A stretch of 64,000 bases of DNA from Sphingobium sp. B2D3C (GTDB lineage: Bacteria > Pseudomonadota > Alphaproteobacteria > Sphingomonadales > Sphingomonadaceae), in assembly GCF_025961835.1 (NCBI RefSeq), contig NZ_JAOQOK010000001.1, positions 1,550,001 through 1,614,000 of the forward strand, written 5' to 3'. The position numbers and the translations under genes are program-made. This document shows positions 37,181 to 45,675 of the stretch, piece by piece. The notes beneath the pieces were generated by a model that worked only from the letters and a program-made list of their open reading frames with translations, did no database searches and was not told the origin of the DNA. Position 1 is the stretch's first letter, and each line of letters opens with the position of its first letter.

Positions 37181-37771
37181 TCAGGCGAACTGGACCCGTG
37201 CGCTCGTGCGACGTGCGCGGCGCATCGTGTAGCCAAGGCTGCCGAAGCCGAGCAGCATCAGTGCCCAGGTGGCCGGCTCCGGAACCGGCGCGCTCACCGG
37301 CGACGGCGTGAAGGTGAGGTTGCCGCCATAGGAGCCCAGACCGGCGGACGTGCCGCTGATCACCAACTCGTTCAGCATGCCGGCCATGATCGGGAAGCCC
37401 GAAATGCCAGCCGATTCAACATCGGTGCCCTGACCGAAGATCGGGACGTCCTTGCCGTTGATCGTGACCGTCAGCAGGTCGATGTTGGTCGACAGGCCCG
37501 ACAGCGTCGTGATGATGCCGCCGCTGCCGACGCCATCAACGTCAACGATGAAGCGGTAAATGTCGGTGAAGATGCCCGAACCAATGTCGGTGCGGCCGAT
37601 GGTGGCCGAAACGGCTTCGGTGATGGGGGGGATGGTGTCGCCAGACGTGGTGAACTCGTCATCGCCAGGCGTGAACGTGCAGTTCATGGCAACGCAGGTA
37701 GCGGCGTTGGCCGCACCCGGCGCAAATGCTGCCGCAGTGGCCAGCGCGGCCAAAGATACCAGTTTCCTCAT
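37181..37771 (-). CDS. PEPxxWA-CTERM secreted protein
   Basis: A 196-residue exported protein. A signal peptide ends ANA near residue 23, two close cysteines follow, and the mature part is a beta-rich domain including the FTDIYRF stretch seen in FxDxF-like PEP-CTERM proteins. The C-terminus is VPEPATWALMLLGFG with an Arg-rich end and final VQFA, the sorting tail processed by an exosortase-type enzyme. It may become an envelope or matrix protein; the exact role is unknown. It converges on the FeeM-like acyltransferase gene. Confidence 0.82.
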   Translation of the reverse strand: MRKLVSLAALATAAAFAPGAANAATCVAMNCTFTPGDDEFTTSGDTIPPITEAVSATIGRTDIGSGIFTDIYRFIVDVDGVGSGGIITTLSGLSTNIDLLTVTINGKDVPIFGQGTDVESAGISGFPIMAGMLNELVISGTSAGLGSYGGNLTFTPSPVSAPVPEPATWALMLLGFGSLGYTMRRARRTSARVQFA

Positions 37772-38284
37772 GGATAGCTCCTTTGTTTGTTCGGTTTTTG
37801 AGCTGGCTCATCATGCTTCTCCCACACCGCCTGAAAGGCGAACATTCCGAGTAGATAATGAGGCGACCGCTCGAGCAGAGAAATACTGGTCGGTTAACGG
37901 ATTATCAACGAAATCCTCATATTTTATTGCTGTATTTCAGATACTTAATCTGACCAATCAATTGGGCGGGTTCCCAAAGTTCCCAACCGTTAACCGCAGA
38001 TTTACCACGCTATGGCGGGCAGTGCGGTCGCTTCATCGCAACGCACCATCGTTCCCATGCAGTGCAAAATTATTTGGGTCGTGGCCGATATACCCCGTGT
38101 CCCGAAAATGGACGGGAAGGGACTGGCGAGAATAGGGGAAGTGGCGGCCTGCCGCACCGACAAGCCCCGATTCGAGACCGGCTAGGCGAGGCGGCCGCCC
38201 CACCCAATCGGGCAGCGCGGCGCGTCATCTCGCTATGGGTGTCGGTGCAACGTGGGAGGCGCTGGCGCCCGCTGAAAAGCCGGA
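37772..38284. other. A/T-rich intergenic region without a supported gene
   Basis: This 513-bp gap separates the PEPxxWA gene from the polyprenyl synthase gene. The first 300 bp are much richer in A and T than the surroundings and contain two GTTAACC motifs (minus strand at 37892-37898, plus strand at 37989-37995). The short open frames in it have no family similarity or ribosome site. It probably holds the promoter of the minus-strand gene. Confidence 0.55.
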
Positions 38285-39298
38285 TCAGTATGCCCGCGCG
38301 ATGGCGAACTCGACAGCCTCCACCAGCGCAGACTTGGCGGCACCCTTGCCGTACATGCCGATGGCGTCGATGGCGCGCTGGCCATAATGGCGCGCCCGCG
38401 CCATAGTGTCGTCGATCGCGCCGGTTTCGCGCAGCAAATGCTGGGCATGGGCGAGATCGGCATTATCGCCATGGAGGCCGGACATCGCCTCTTTCCAGAA
38501 TTTGCGATCCGCCTCGCCGCCGCGCGCATAAGCCAGGATTACCGGCAGCGTGATCTTGCCATCGCGGAAGTCATCGCCGGTATCCTTGCCCATCGTCGCG
38601 CCGTCCGAGACATAGTCGATCGCATCGTCGACGAGCTGGAAGGCAATGCCGAGATTACGACCATAGGCATCCAGCGCCAGCTCCTCCGCCTCCGGGCGCT
38701 CCGCAACCACGGCGGCGATGCGGCAGGCCGCAGCGAACAGGGCTGCGGTCTTGGCACCGATGATGTCGAGATACTGGTCCTCGTCGGTCTCCACACGACG
38801 CTGGGCGGTCAGCTGATTGACCTCCCCCTCGGCGATCACCGCAGATGCGTTGGAGAGGATCTTGAGAACCTTGAGGCTGCCATCCTCGACCATCAACTCG
38901 AAGGACCGGCTGAACAGGAAATCACCGACCAGAACCGAGGCATTGTTGCCCCAGATCATGTTCGCGGTCTGCTTGCCGCGGCGCATGGCGCTGCCATCCA
39001 CCACATCATCGTGCAGCAGCGTGGCGGTGTGAATGAACTCCACCGTCGCCGCCAGTTTGTGGTGCCGAGTGCCGGCATAATCGAGCAGCCGGGCGCAGGC
39101 GAGCGTGAGCATGGGGCGCAGCCGCTTGCCACCGCCGGCGATGAGGTGCCCGGCCAGCTCCGGGATCAGCGGAATGCGCGATTGCATTCGCGCGAGGATG
39201 ACTTCGTTGACGCGGTTCATATCCTCCGCAACGAGGCTCAGCATCGGCTGGAGGGATGGCGCGCCCTGGCGGGGCAGGTGGTGGATTGTGGCGCTCAT
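38285..39298 (-). CDS. ispB: Octaprenyl/polyprenyl diphosphate synthase
   Basis: A 337-residue trans-prenyl chain synthase that extends farnesyl or geranyl diphosphate with isopentenyl diphosphate to the side chain of ubiquinone. The first Asp-rich motif is LLHDDVVDGSAMRRG near residue 98-112 and the second LVDDAIDY near 225-232; GGGKRLRP near 58 binds the homoallylic substrate. The start MSATIHHLPRQG was chosen because the longer frame overlaps unrelated sequence. The chain length is not readable, but the ubiquinone role is the usual one in this group. Confidence 0.93.
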   Translation of the reverse strand: MSATIHHLPRQGAPSLQPMLSLVAEDMNRVNEVILARMQSRIPLIPELAGHLIAGGGKRLRPMLTLACARLLDYAGTRHHKLAATVEFIHTATLLHDDVVDGSAMRRGKQTANMIWGNNASVLVGDFLFSRSFELMVEDGSLKVLKILSNASAVIAEGEVNQLTAQRRVETDEDQYLDIIGAKTAALFAAACRIAAVVAERPEAEELALDAYGRNLGIAFQLVDDAIDYVSDGATMGKDTGDDFRDGKITLPVILAYARGGEADRKFWKEAMSGLHGDNADLAHAQHLLRETGAIDDTMARARHYGQRAIDAIGMYGKGAAKSALVEAVEFAIARAY

Positions 39299-39475
39299 GC
39301 GCGGTGCTCTGACCAGATGGCCGCGCTTTGGCAAGCAAATTGGCTTGCCTTGTGCGCCCGGAGCGGCAAGTGATGCGCCGTTGCGGGCGCTGCCCGGCCC
39401 CTCATCAGCCTGGTTCGCCCCAGCGAGATCAGGCCACAGGAACAATGCCCCAGAAGCTCAGGGAGACGACCCGGA

Positions 39476-39775
39476 ATGGACGAAACGCTCAGGCGCTACC
39501 GCGAAAGCATCGACAATATCGACGCGGCGCTGGTCTTCATGCTGGCAGAGCGCTTCAAGATCACCAAGGCGGTCGGTGAGCACAAGGCTCAGTCCGCCCT
39601 GCCCCCCGCTGACCCGGACCGCGAAGCCCGGCAGATCGCCCGCCTGCGCACATTGGCCGTCGACGCCAATCTCGACCCGGATTTCACTGAGAAATTCCTG
39701 CGCTTCATCATCGATGAAGTGATCCGGCATCACGAACAGATGCGCGCCGACGAAGCGGATGCCGCTGGCGCCTGA
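39476..39775 (+). CDS. Chorismate mutase, AroQ class
   Basis: A 99-residue all-helical enzyme that turns chorismate into prephenate in phenylalanine and tyrosine synthesis. It has the AroQ layout: a first helix beginning LRRYRESIDNIDAALVFMLAERF with the active-site Arg, KAVGEHKAQ, then REARQIARLR and the last helix FLRFIIDEVIRHHEQ. A GGGAG site precedes the ATG. It diverges from ispB and is followed after 77 bp by the diguanylate cyclase gene. Confidence 0.9.
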   Translation: MDETLRRYRESIDNIDAALVFMLAERFKITKAVGEHKAQSALPPADPDREARQIARLRTLAVDANLDPDFTEKFLRFIIDEVIRHHEQMRADEADAAGA

Positions 39776-39813
39776 GGCGCCCGAGGGTAACGCCGCCAGA
39801 TTGTTCCCGCTGC

Positions 39814-39820
39814 GTTAACC
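39814..39820 (+). promoter_or_regulatory. GTTAACC motif before the diguanylate cyclase gene
   Basis: The motif lies 33 bases before the cyclase ATG, in a position to act as a promoter-proximal regulator site. It resembles a CtrA half-site and is one of several such motifs confined to intergenic DNA here. Confidence 0.3.
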
Positions 39821-39852
39821 AGGTAACAACCTGCGCCGGGCCATGATGGGCC

Positions 39853-41634
39853 ATGGGGCAAAGCCAGCGCCAAATCCTTTACGCCTTCATCCGCCATGCC
39901 GGCCTGCCGGTGCTGGCGGGCCTGGGCTATTTCGTGATTTCCTACGCGACAATCTCGCTCAAGACCACGAATGGCATGGTCGCGCCCGTCTGGATCGCCA
40001 ACGCTTTCCTGCTGGCGCTCGTGCTCGCCCGGCCCGCGCGGCAGGCCCCTGCCCTCATCATGGCGGGCATGGTCGCCAATGTGCTGTCTGGCCTGCCGGC
40101 TGGCAATAATCTCCAGACGGCCTTGGTCTACGGGCTCGCCAATGGGCTGGAAATCGCCGTCGCCGTGGCCGGTCTCAAGCTGCACAGGAATGGCGCCCAC
40201 GCCTTTTCGGACCCCGAGGCTCTCCCTCATGTGCTGATCTGGGCCGGGCTGGTCGGTCCGGCTTGCGGCGCATTTCTGGGCGGAATCGGCGCCTGGGCCA
40301 ACAATGCCCATCCGCTCAGCGAAGCCTATGCGCGCTGGTTCCTGGCGGATGCTCTGGGCCTGTTGATCTTCACGCCGGTCTTCCTCGCCATGTTCAACGG
40401 CGAGATGAGGCGCAGCCTCGCCAGCCAGACCCGGCGACGCAGGCTGGAAGTCGCGGCGCTGCTCGCTCTCACCGCCGGCGCGGCTGGCGTCGCCTTCTTC
40501 TCGACGGAATCATCGCATCTGCTGCTCGTCGTTCCGCCCATGCTGCTCGTTCTGCTGCGTAGTGGGTGGATGGCGACGAAGATCGCCCTCGCCATCGTCA
40601 CCGTCATCGGCGGAGCAGCGATGATGGGCGGCTATGGCTCGCCCGTGATGCACAGCCATCATGCGGCCCATCACCTCTACGGCATCCAGATGTTCATCGC
40701 CCTGCTCATCGTGGTGCAGGTGCCGATCTCTGCCATGCTCGCCAGCCGCCAGGCGACGATCGAGCGGATGCGCCAGAACGAGCAGTCGCTCAACCTGCTC
40801 GCCTCAGCCTCTCCGGTGCTGCTGCTGGCGTTCAACCTCGAAGGCGTCTGCACACGGGTCGTGGGCACGCGCGAACTGCTGCTCGACCGCGCGTTCGATG
40901 CGCTTATCGGTGCAGGGCTCTCCGACATTTCGGAGGAAGGCCAGTATGAACTGACCCGCGCGCATAGCGCTGCGCTTGAGGATGTGAGCACCAGCCAGAT
41001 CGCCGAGTTCCGTACCCTCAAGCTGCGGGACGCCTGGATGGAAGCCACATTCCGCGCCCATTTCGACGAAAGCGGCCGGTGCATCGGAACGATCGCGACC
41101 GTGCAGGACATCACGCAGCGCAAGAAGCAGGAGCTTTGGCTCTCCCGCACCGCCACGACGGACAGCCTGACCGGTCTGCTCAACCGCGCCGGCTTCCATC
41201 AGCGGCTGGAGCAGGCGCTGGTGAAGGCGACACCGGGCACGCTCAGCCTGGCCGTGATCGACATCGACCGATTCAAGCTGATCAATGACAATAGCGGGCA
41301 CCAGATGGGCGATACCGTGCTGCGGGAAATCGCATGTCGCATCTCGAGCCAGGTCCGGGCGAGCGACGCGGTCGGGCGCATGGGCGGCGACGAGTTCGTT
41401 GTGCTCCTCGCCACCTCCAACTGGGATCGCGTGCAGGAAATCTGCGGCCGGATCGTGTCCGCGGTCAGCAGCGAGCCCATTGCCCTGCCCTCGGGGAACA
41501 GCCTGCGGGCTGCGATCAGCTGCGGCGTCGTGCGATACCGGCAGGGACAAAGCGCCGAGGATTTCATCCATGAGGCGGACATCGCGCTCTACCAGGCGAA
41601 GCGCGGCGGTCGCAATCGGGTGGTCGCTGCCTGA
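39853..41634 (+). CDS. Diguanylate cyclase with MASE1 membrane sensor and PAS domain
   Basis: A 593-residue protein making c-di-GMP from two GTP. The N-terminal 300 residues form a MASE1 domain with about eight membrane segments, followed by a PAS-like domain (about 310-420) and a GGDEF domain. The signature GGDEF is intact near residue 511, and RASD five residues before it is a complete inhibitory I-site, so product feedback is expected. No EAL domain is present. c-di-GMP from this enzyme could reach the PilZ synthase at 5.8-8.0 kb and the flagellar system, but no direct link is shown. Confidence 0.93.
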   Translation: MGQSQRQILYAFIRHAGLPVLAGLGYFVISYATISLKTTNGMVAPVWIANAFLLALVLARPARQAPALIMAGMVANVLSGLPAGNNLQTALVYGLANGLEIAVAVAGLKLHRNGAHAFSDPEALPHVLIWAGLVGPACGAFLGGIGAWANNAHPLSEAYARWFLADALGLLIFTPVFLAMFNGEMRRSLASQTRRRRLEVAALLALTAGAAGVAFFSTESSHLLLVVPPMLLVLLRSGWMATKIALAIVTVIGGAAMMGGYGSPVMHSHHAAHHLYGIQMFIALLIVVQVPISAMLASRQATIERMRQNEQSLNLLASASPVLLLAFNLEGVCTRVVGTRELLLDRAFDALIGAGLSDISEEGQYELTRAHSAALEDVSTSQIAEFRTLKLRDAWMEATFRAHFDESGRCIGTIATVQDITQRKKQELWLSRTATTDSLTGLLNRAGFHQRLEQALVKATPGTLSLAVIDIDRFKLINDNSGHQMGDTVLREIACRISSQVRASDAVGRMGGDEFVVLLATSNWDRVQEICGRIVSAVSSEPIALPSGNSLRAAISCGVVRYRQGQSAEDFIHEADIALYQAKRGGRNRVVAA

Positions 41635-41659
41635 TCCGTGAGATGGGCCGCGAACTGGC

Positions 41660-41676
41660 GACATTTTGTGACATTT
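41660..41676 (+). promoter_or_regulatory. GACATTT direct repeat, candidate OmpR-family site
   Basis: GACATTT occurs at 41660-41666 and again at 41670-41676, a 10-base period equal to one helical turn, about 95 bp before the EF-hand gene. OmpR/PhoB-family regulators bind such direct repeats, and an OmpR-type regulator is encoded just downstream. The link is inference. Confidence 0.4.
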
Positions 41677-41769
41677 GCGTCTGCCCGCGACAAAGTCTCG
41701 CGACAAGTCCCCGCTATATCATGGTCATGGCGCTACCCCCCGGCGCCGGCAGACCAGGAATTCAAGTCT

Positions 41770-42369
41770 ATGAAACGTCTCACCGCAATCGCGCTCTCCA
41801 GCGTCGGCCTGCTGTCCATCGGGACCATGGCAATCGCTCAATCGGCACCGCAGCCGCCCCAGCGCGGCGAAGCCCGTCCGCCGATGGATCGCGCCTCCCT
41901 CGAAAAGCGCCTCGCGACCATGTTCGATGCCGCCGACACCAATCGGGACGGCGTGCTCTCGGTTGAGGAGCGCAAGGCCCATCAGGCGCAGAATCGCGAC
42001 AAAATGCGCGATGCGATGTTCGCCCGCCTCGACGCCAATAAGGACGGCTCAATCTCGAAAGCCGAATTTGCGGAAGCCGGCGCGATGGCCGGCGGCCATC
42101 AGCGACGCGGCCACGAAGGCAAACGGCGCGGCCATGGCGGCCCCGGTATGGGTGGCGGCATGATGTTGATGGGACGCGAGCTCGCTGCCTATCGTGACAA
42201 GCCGATCCCCCGCGCCACCTTCATCCAGGCAGGCCTTGCCGGCTTCGACCGAATGGACACCAACCGTGACGGCAAGATTTCGCCCGAGGAACGGCAGGCC
42301 GGCCGGAAAGCCATGATGGAGCGCCGCAATACCGACCAACGGCCTGCGCAAACGCCCCCGGTGCGCTGA
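41770..42369 (+). CDS. Exported EF-hand protein
   Basis: A 199-residue protein with a signal peptide cleaved after AIA near residue 23. The mature chain carries three EF-hand-like calcium loops: DTNRDGVLSVEE near 56, DANKDGSISKAEF near 85 and DTNRDGKISPEE near 160. Between the second and third lies a His/Gly/Arg/Met-rich stretch (HQRRGHEGKRRGHGG) that might bind metal. Such proteins probably buffer or sense divalent ions in the periplasm. It precedes an OmpR/EnvZ-type pair and may be its target. Confidence 0.82.
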   Translation: MKRLTAIALSSVGLLSIGTMAIAQSAPQPPQRGEARPPMDRASLEKRLATMFDAADTNRDGVLSVEERKAHQAQNRDKMRDAMFARLDANKDGSISKAEFAEAGAMAGGHQRRGHEGKRRGHGGPGMGGGMMLMGRELAAYRDKPIPRATFIQAGLAGFDRMDTNRDGKISPEERQAGRKAMMERRNTDQRPAQTPPVR

Positions 42370-42377
42370 GCCCCCTC

Positions 42378-42419
42378 GGCCGATCCGGCGGAGACAACTC
42401 CCATGCCGCCGGGTCGGCC
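42378..42419 (+). terminator. Strong hairpin after the EF-hand gene
   Basis: A 14-base stem (42378-42391 with 42406-42419, one G-U pair) closes a 14-base loop just after the stop codon. No T-run follows, so termination strength is uncertain. Confidence 0.5.
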
Positions 42420-42527
42420 ATCCCTACTGCCCTCGGTCGCCTGCCCCTTTCAGGCGGCTGAGGGATGGACCTCAAGACCCAAGCAGGGCAGAGAATTGCA
42501 TCCCACCGATTTTGCGAAAGCGCTTTG

Positions 42528-43247
42528 ATGTCCGCACGGCCCCATCTCCTCCTCGTCGACGATGAAGCGGCCATTCGCGAGCCGCTGGGGCAATATCTCC
42601 AGCGCGCCGGCTTTCGCGTTTCCGATGCAGGAAATGCGGCCGACGCGCGCAAGATCCTCGCCGGCAGCGCCATCGAACTGGTGGTGCTGGATATCATGAT
42701 GCCGGGTGAAGATGGCCTCAGCCTGTGCCGCTCGATCCGCGAGCAGGGCGAACTGCCCGTGATCCTGCTCACCGCCCGCACCGAAGAGACCGACCGCATC
42801 GTCGGGCTGGAAATGGGCGCGGACGATTATGTGCTCAAGCCCTTCTCGCCGCGTGAGCTTGTGGCGCGGATCAAGACAATCCTGCGCCGCGCCGGCAACG
42901 GCACCGCCCGCGAACCGCAGGCAAGCGCATCTCTCTATCGCTTCGAGGGCTGGACGCTCAGCGCGGACGACTGGACGCTGACCGGCCCGGACGAAGTCGC
43001 GATCCCACTCAGCACGGCCGATTACCGGCTGCTCCATGCCTTCGTCACGCATCCGCGCCAGGTACTCAGCCGCGATCAGTTGCTCGATCTCACGCAAGGC
43101 CGGGAAGCCCACGCCTTCGACCGCTCGATCGACAATCAGATCAGCCGCCTGCGCCGCAAGCTGGAAGATGACGCCCGCTCACCGACGCTCATCAAGACCG
43201 TCTGGGGCGGCGGCTACATGTTCGCTGCCGATGTGGCGCGCGAATGA
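42528..43247 (+). CDS. OmpR-family response regulator
   Basis: A 239-residue regulator. The receiver domain has the acidic pair in LLVDDEA, the phospho-Asp in VLDIMMPGEDG near residue 52, and ADDYVLKPF. A winged-helix DNA-binding domain (about 135-235) ends with RSIDNQISRLRRKLE and VWGGGYMF. The ATG at 42528 was chosen over one 63 bases upstream. It overlaps the histidine kinase gene by four bases (ATGA). The regulated genes are unknown; the EF-hand gene upstream is a candidate. Confidence 0.92.
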   Translation: MSARPHLLLVDDEAAIREPLGQYLQRAGFRVSDAGNAADARKILAGSAIELVVLDIMMPGEDGLSLCRSIREQGELPVILLTARTEETDRIVGLEMGADDYVLKPFSPRELVARIKTILRRAGNGTAREPQASASLYRFEGWTLSADDWTLTGPDEVAIPLSTADYRLLHAFVTHPRQVLSRDQLLDLTQGREAHAFDRSIDNQISRLRRKLEDDARSPTLIKTVWGGGYMFAADVARE

Positions 43248-44617
43248 CCCTCAGCCTGCGCACCTTCACCGGCTGGCTGCGGCCGAGAACGCTGGCGGGG
43301 CAGACGATCCTGGTCGTGGCCGCCTCCTTGTTTGCCGTGCAGCTCATCGGGTTCAGCTTCTACTATATGATGCAGCGCAATCAGTGGGTGACGATTGCTG
43401 CCGCCCCGGGCGTCATCCGCATCCTTGAGGCGCTCGATCAGCGAGACGCACCCTCCCCCTGGCATCGCGCGCGGGCGGCCCGCGGCATCGTCGTCACCGA
43501 CGCGCCGCCCCGCCGTGAGGGCGCCGACTCGCCGCGCGTAGCCGTGCGTGCCAACGAGCTGTTCCGCTCGGCCGGGCTGGTGCCGCTCGCGGTGCGGGTC
43601 GCCATTGCGGAAGCCCGGCCCGGCGCGGACGGGCGCGAGCGGGCGCGCGATCTTCTCCAGCCGCCCAACCGCCGCGCACCGCGTCTGCAGGTGCAATTGA
43701 GCGTGCAACTCCGACCCGACCGCTGGATCACCGTCTACACCCGCGCCGCACCGGTGGCCCAGCCAATCCTGCGTCAGATCGTGATGCAGTCGCTGTTCCT
43801 CTATGGCATCGTGCTGATGCCGCTCGTCTGGTTCACCCGACGCCTAGCCCGGCCGCTCCACGCGCTCACCCAGGCCACCGCTCGGGTTGGCACGCCGGAG
43901 GGCGCCTCCCCGGTCATCGAAACCGGGCCGGAGGATTTGCGGCGCCTCGCGGCGTCCTTCAACGCCATGCAGGACCGCATCCGCTCCATGCTGGAGGAGA
44001 AGGACCATATGCTCGGCGCCATCGGCCATGATCTGCGCACACCCCTCACGGCGCTGCGGGTGCGCGTGGAATCGGTCGCCGAGGGGGCGGATCGCGAGCG
44101 CATGGTCGCGACCATCGAAGACATGCAGAAGATGCTCGACGACATCCTCTCGCTGGCGCGCGTCGGCCGGGACCGCGAACCACCGCAGCGCATGGACCTG
44201 GCCGCGCTGGCCGATGCGACCATCGACGATTTCGAGGATATGGGCGTGCCAGTAGAGCGAAGCGACATGCCGCGCGCCATCGTCAACGTCCATCCCCGCG
44301 CCGTGCGGCGAGCGCTCACCAACCTGATCGAGAACGCCGTCAAATATGGCGCACGCGCGCACGTCTCGCTCCGGATCGAAGGCCAACGCGCCACGCTCTG
44401 CGTCGCCGATGAAGGCCCCGGCATCCCGGAGGACCGCATCGAGGACATGCTGCAGCCCTTTACCCGCATGGAAGCGTCGCGCAGCCGCGACACCGGCGGC
44501 ACCGGCCTTGGCCTGGCCATCGTTCGCGCGGTCGCGTCAGCGGAATCGGGCCGACTGGAACTGCGCAATCGGCCTGAGGGCGGGCTGGTCGCGGAGCTGA
44601 GCTTTCCGCTGGCGTGA
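43244..44617 (+). CDS. EnvZ-type sensor histidine kinase
   Basis: A 457-residue inner-membrane kinase with two membrane segments (about residues 18-42 and 178-198) bracketing a periplasmic domain of roughly 135 residues rich in Arg, Ala and Pro. HAMP, HisKA with His in IGHDLRTPL near residue 262, and HATPase_c with NLIENAVKYG, DEGPGIP and GGTGLGLAI follow. The partner is the regulator encoded just before it. The stimulus is unknown. Confidence 0.92.
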   Translation: MTLSLRTFTGWLRPRTLAGQTILVVAASLFAVQLIGFSFYYMMQRNQWVTIAAAPGVIRILEALDQRDAPSPWHRARAARGIVVTDAPPRREGADSPRVAVRANELFRSAGLVPLAVRVAIAEARPGADGRERARDLLQPPNRRAPRLQVQLSVQLRPDRWITVYTRAAPVAQPILRQIVMQSLFLYGIVLMPLVWFTRRLARPLHALTQATARVGTPEGASPVIETGPEDLRRLAASFNAMQDRIRSMLEEKDHMLGAIGHDLRTPLTALRVRVESVAEGADRERMVATIEDMQKMLDDILSLARVGRDREPPQRMDLAALADATIDDFEDMGVPVERSDMPRAIVNVHPRAVRRALTNLIENAVKYGARAHVSLRIEGQRATLCVADEGPGIPEDRIEDMLQPFTRMEASRSRDTGGTGLGLAIVRAVASAESGRLELRNRPEGGLVAELSFPLA

Positions 44618-44724
44618 AGACCCGCTCTCGTTTGGTTATGCGTTGACCTCAGACACACTGGTGACCGACAAATGGTGGTCAGCGATGGCCGGACGCCCCT
44701 GCCATCGACGCCGATTCCTGCCTG

Positions 44725-44741
44725 CTGGGAACATGTCCCAG
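44725..44741. promoter_or_regulatory. CTGGGA-N5-TCCCAG palindrome
   Basis: A 17-base palindrome with centre ACATG lies in the gap between the histidine kinase gene and the third PEPxxWA gene, and weaker CCTG/CAGG pairing extends it. It could be an operator. GTTAAC occurs at 44767-44772 in the same gap. Confidence 0.35.
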
Positions 44742-44883
44742 AACAGGATGCAACAGGGAAGCCAAAGTTAACAAAATGGAAACGGCCTCTGAGGAGCGGT
44801 ATGTTTGCATCAGCGACATTTGAGTCGTGGGAGGCAGATCGGCTTGGGGTATTGTCGATTTGCGAGATGCAGAGGGCACTTCC

Positions 44884-45504
44884 ATGGGTAAGTTTTTGAC
44901 AGTGGCGCTGCTGGCATGCGGAACCTCATTTGCGGCTCTGCCTGCCAATGCAGCCGTCGTGGTCAGCGGGTTCACGCTCAACACTGGTACGTTTGGCGCG
45001 CAGACCGGCGTTCATTCGTCCGGTTCGCAGTCTGGCTCGACCTTGAACGGTTATGTCAATCAGGACGGATCGGGTGTCACGTTCAGCACGAGCACGGGCT
45101 CGATGAGCATCACCGGCAACGGAGAAGCCACCATCAATGGCGATCCGCTGCTTGAAGATCTGAGCGTCCTCTTCGCCAAGGGCTGGGACAATGTGACGTT
45201 CAATTTCGCCGGCGACACCGGGACGTTCAACCTGCTGGTCAATGGCTCGGCGCTGTTCTCGAGCCCCGCGTGCAACATCTGCACGATTGGCAATGGCAAC
45301 AACCAGTTCACGCTGAGCGGCACGGGCATCACCAGCCTTGCTTTCACGTTCAATCCCGGCGTGACGAGCACGCGTCAGTTCCGCGTGGAAGGCGTCAGCC
45401 AGGCACCGGTGCCTGAACCCACGACCTGGGCGATGATGATCGCGGGGCTTGGTTTGGCGGGGGCAGCGATGCGCCGTAAGAGTGCCAAAGTGCAGTTCGC
45501 CTGA
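44884..45504 (+). CDS. PEPxxWA-CTERM secreted protein
   Basis: A 206-residue exported protein. The signal peptide ends ANA near residue 22. The mature part is Gly/Ser/Thr-rich and beta-stranded, with two Cys near residue 130-133 (CNIC). The C-terminus VPEPTTWAMMIAGLG plus a basic end and VQFA is a PEPxxWA sorting tail. It resembles the protein at 37.2-37.8 kb only in its tail and general composition. The start was set at the ATG that opens a normal signal peptide; the frame extends 57 bases upstream. Confidence 0.82.
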   Translation: MGKFLTVALLACGTSFAALPANAAVVVSGFTLNTGTFGAQTGVHSSGSQSGSTLNGYVNQDGSGVTFSTSTGSMSITGNGEATINGDPLLEDLSVLFAKGWDNVTFNFAGDTGTFNLLVNGSALFSSPACNICTIGNGNNQFTLSGTGITSLAFTFNPGVTSTRQFRVEGVSQAPVPEPTTWAMMIAGLGLAGAAMRRKSAKVQFA

Positions 45505-45557
45505 TCCCGCCGGGGAAGCTGCACAGCGGTTTCCCCGCGCTTCGGATAGCTGTTTGA

Positions 45558-45584
45558 AAGGGCGCCGTCCCCGGCGCCCTTTTT
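45558..45584 (+). terminator. Rho-independent terminator after the PEPxxWA gene
   Basis: AAGGGCGCC (45558-45566) pairs with GGCGCCCTT (45573-45581) and is followed by a T-run. It separates this gene from the convergent motB. Confidence 0.9.
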
Positions 45585-45675
45585 GTTTGACCGATCTGCC
45601 GATCGGTCGCGTCCCACTCTATCCATGATCGCAAACCGGGCGGAACCGTGTGGCGTGAAGCGCACCCTCACCGCA

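Noticed and set aside
37560..38135. Open frame across the end of the PEPxxWA gene and the A/T-rich gap
   Set aside because: It overlaps a real gene on the other strand, lacks a ribosome site and has no recognisable domain.
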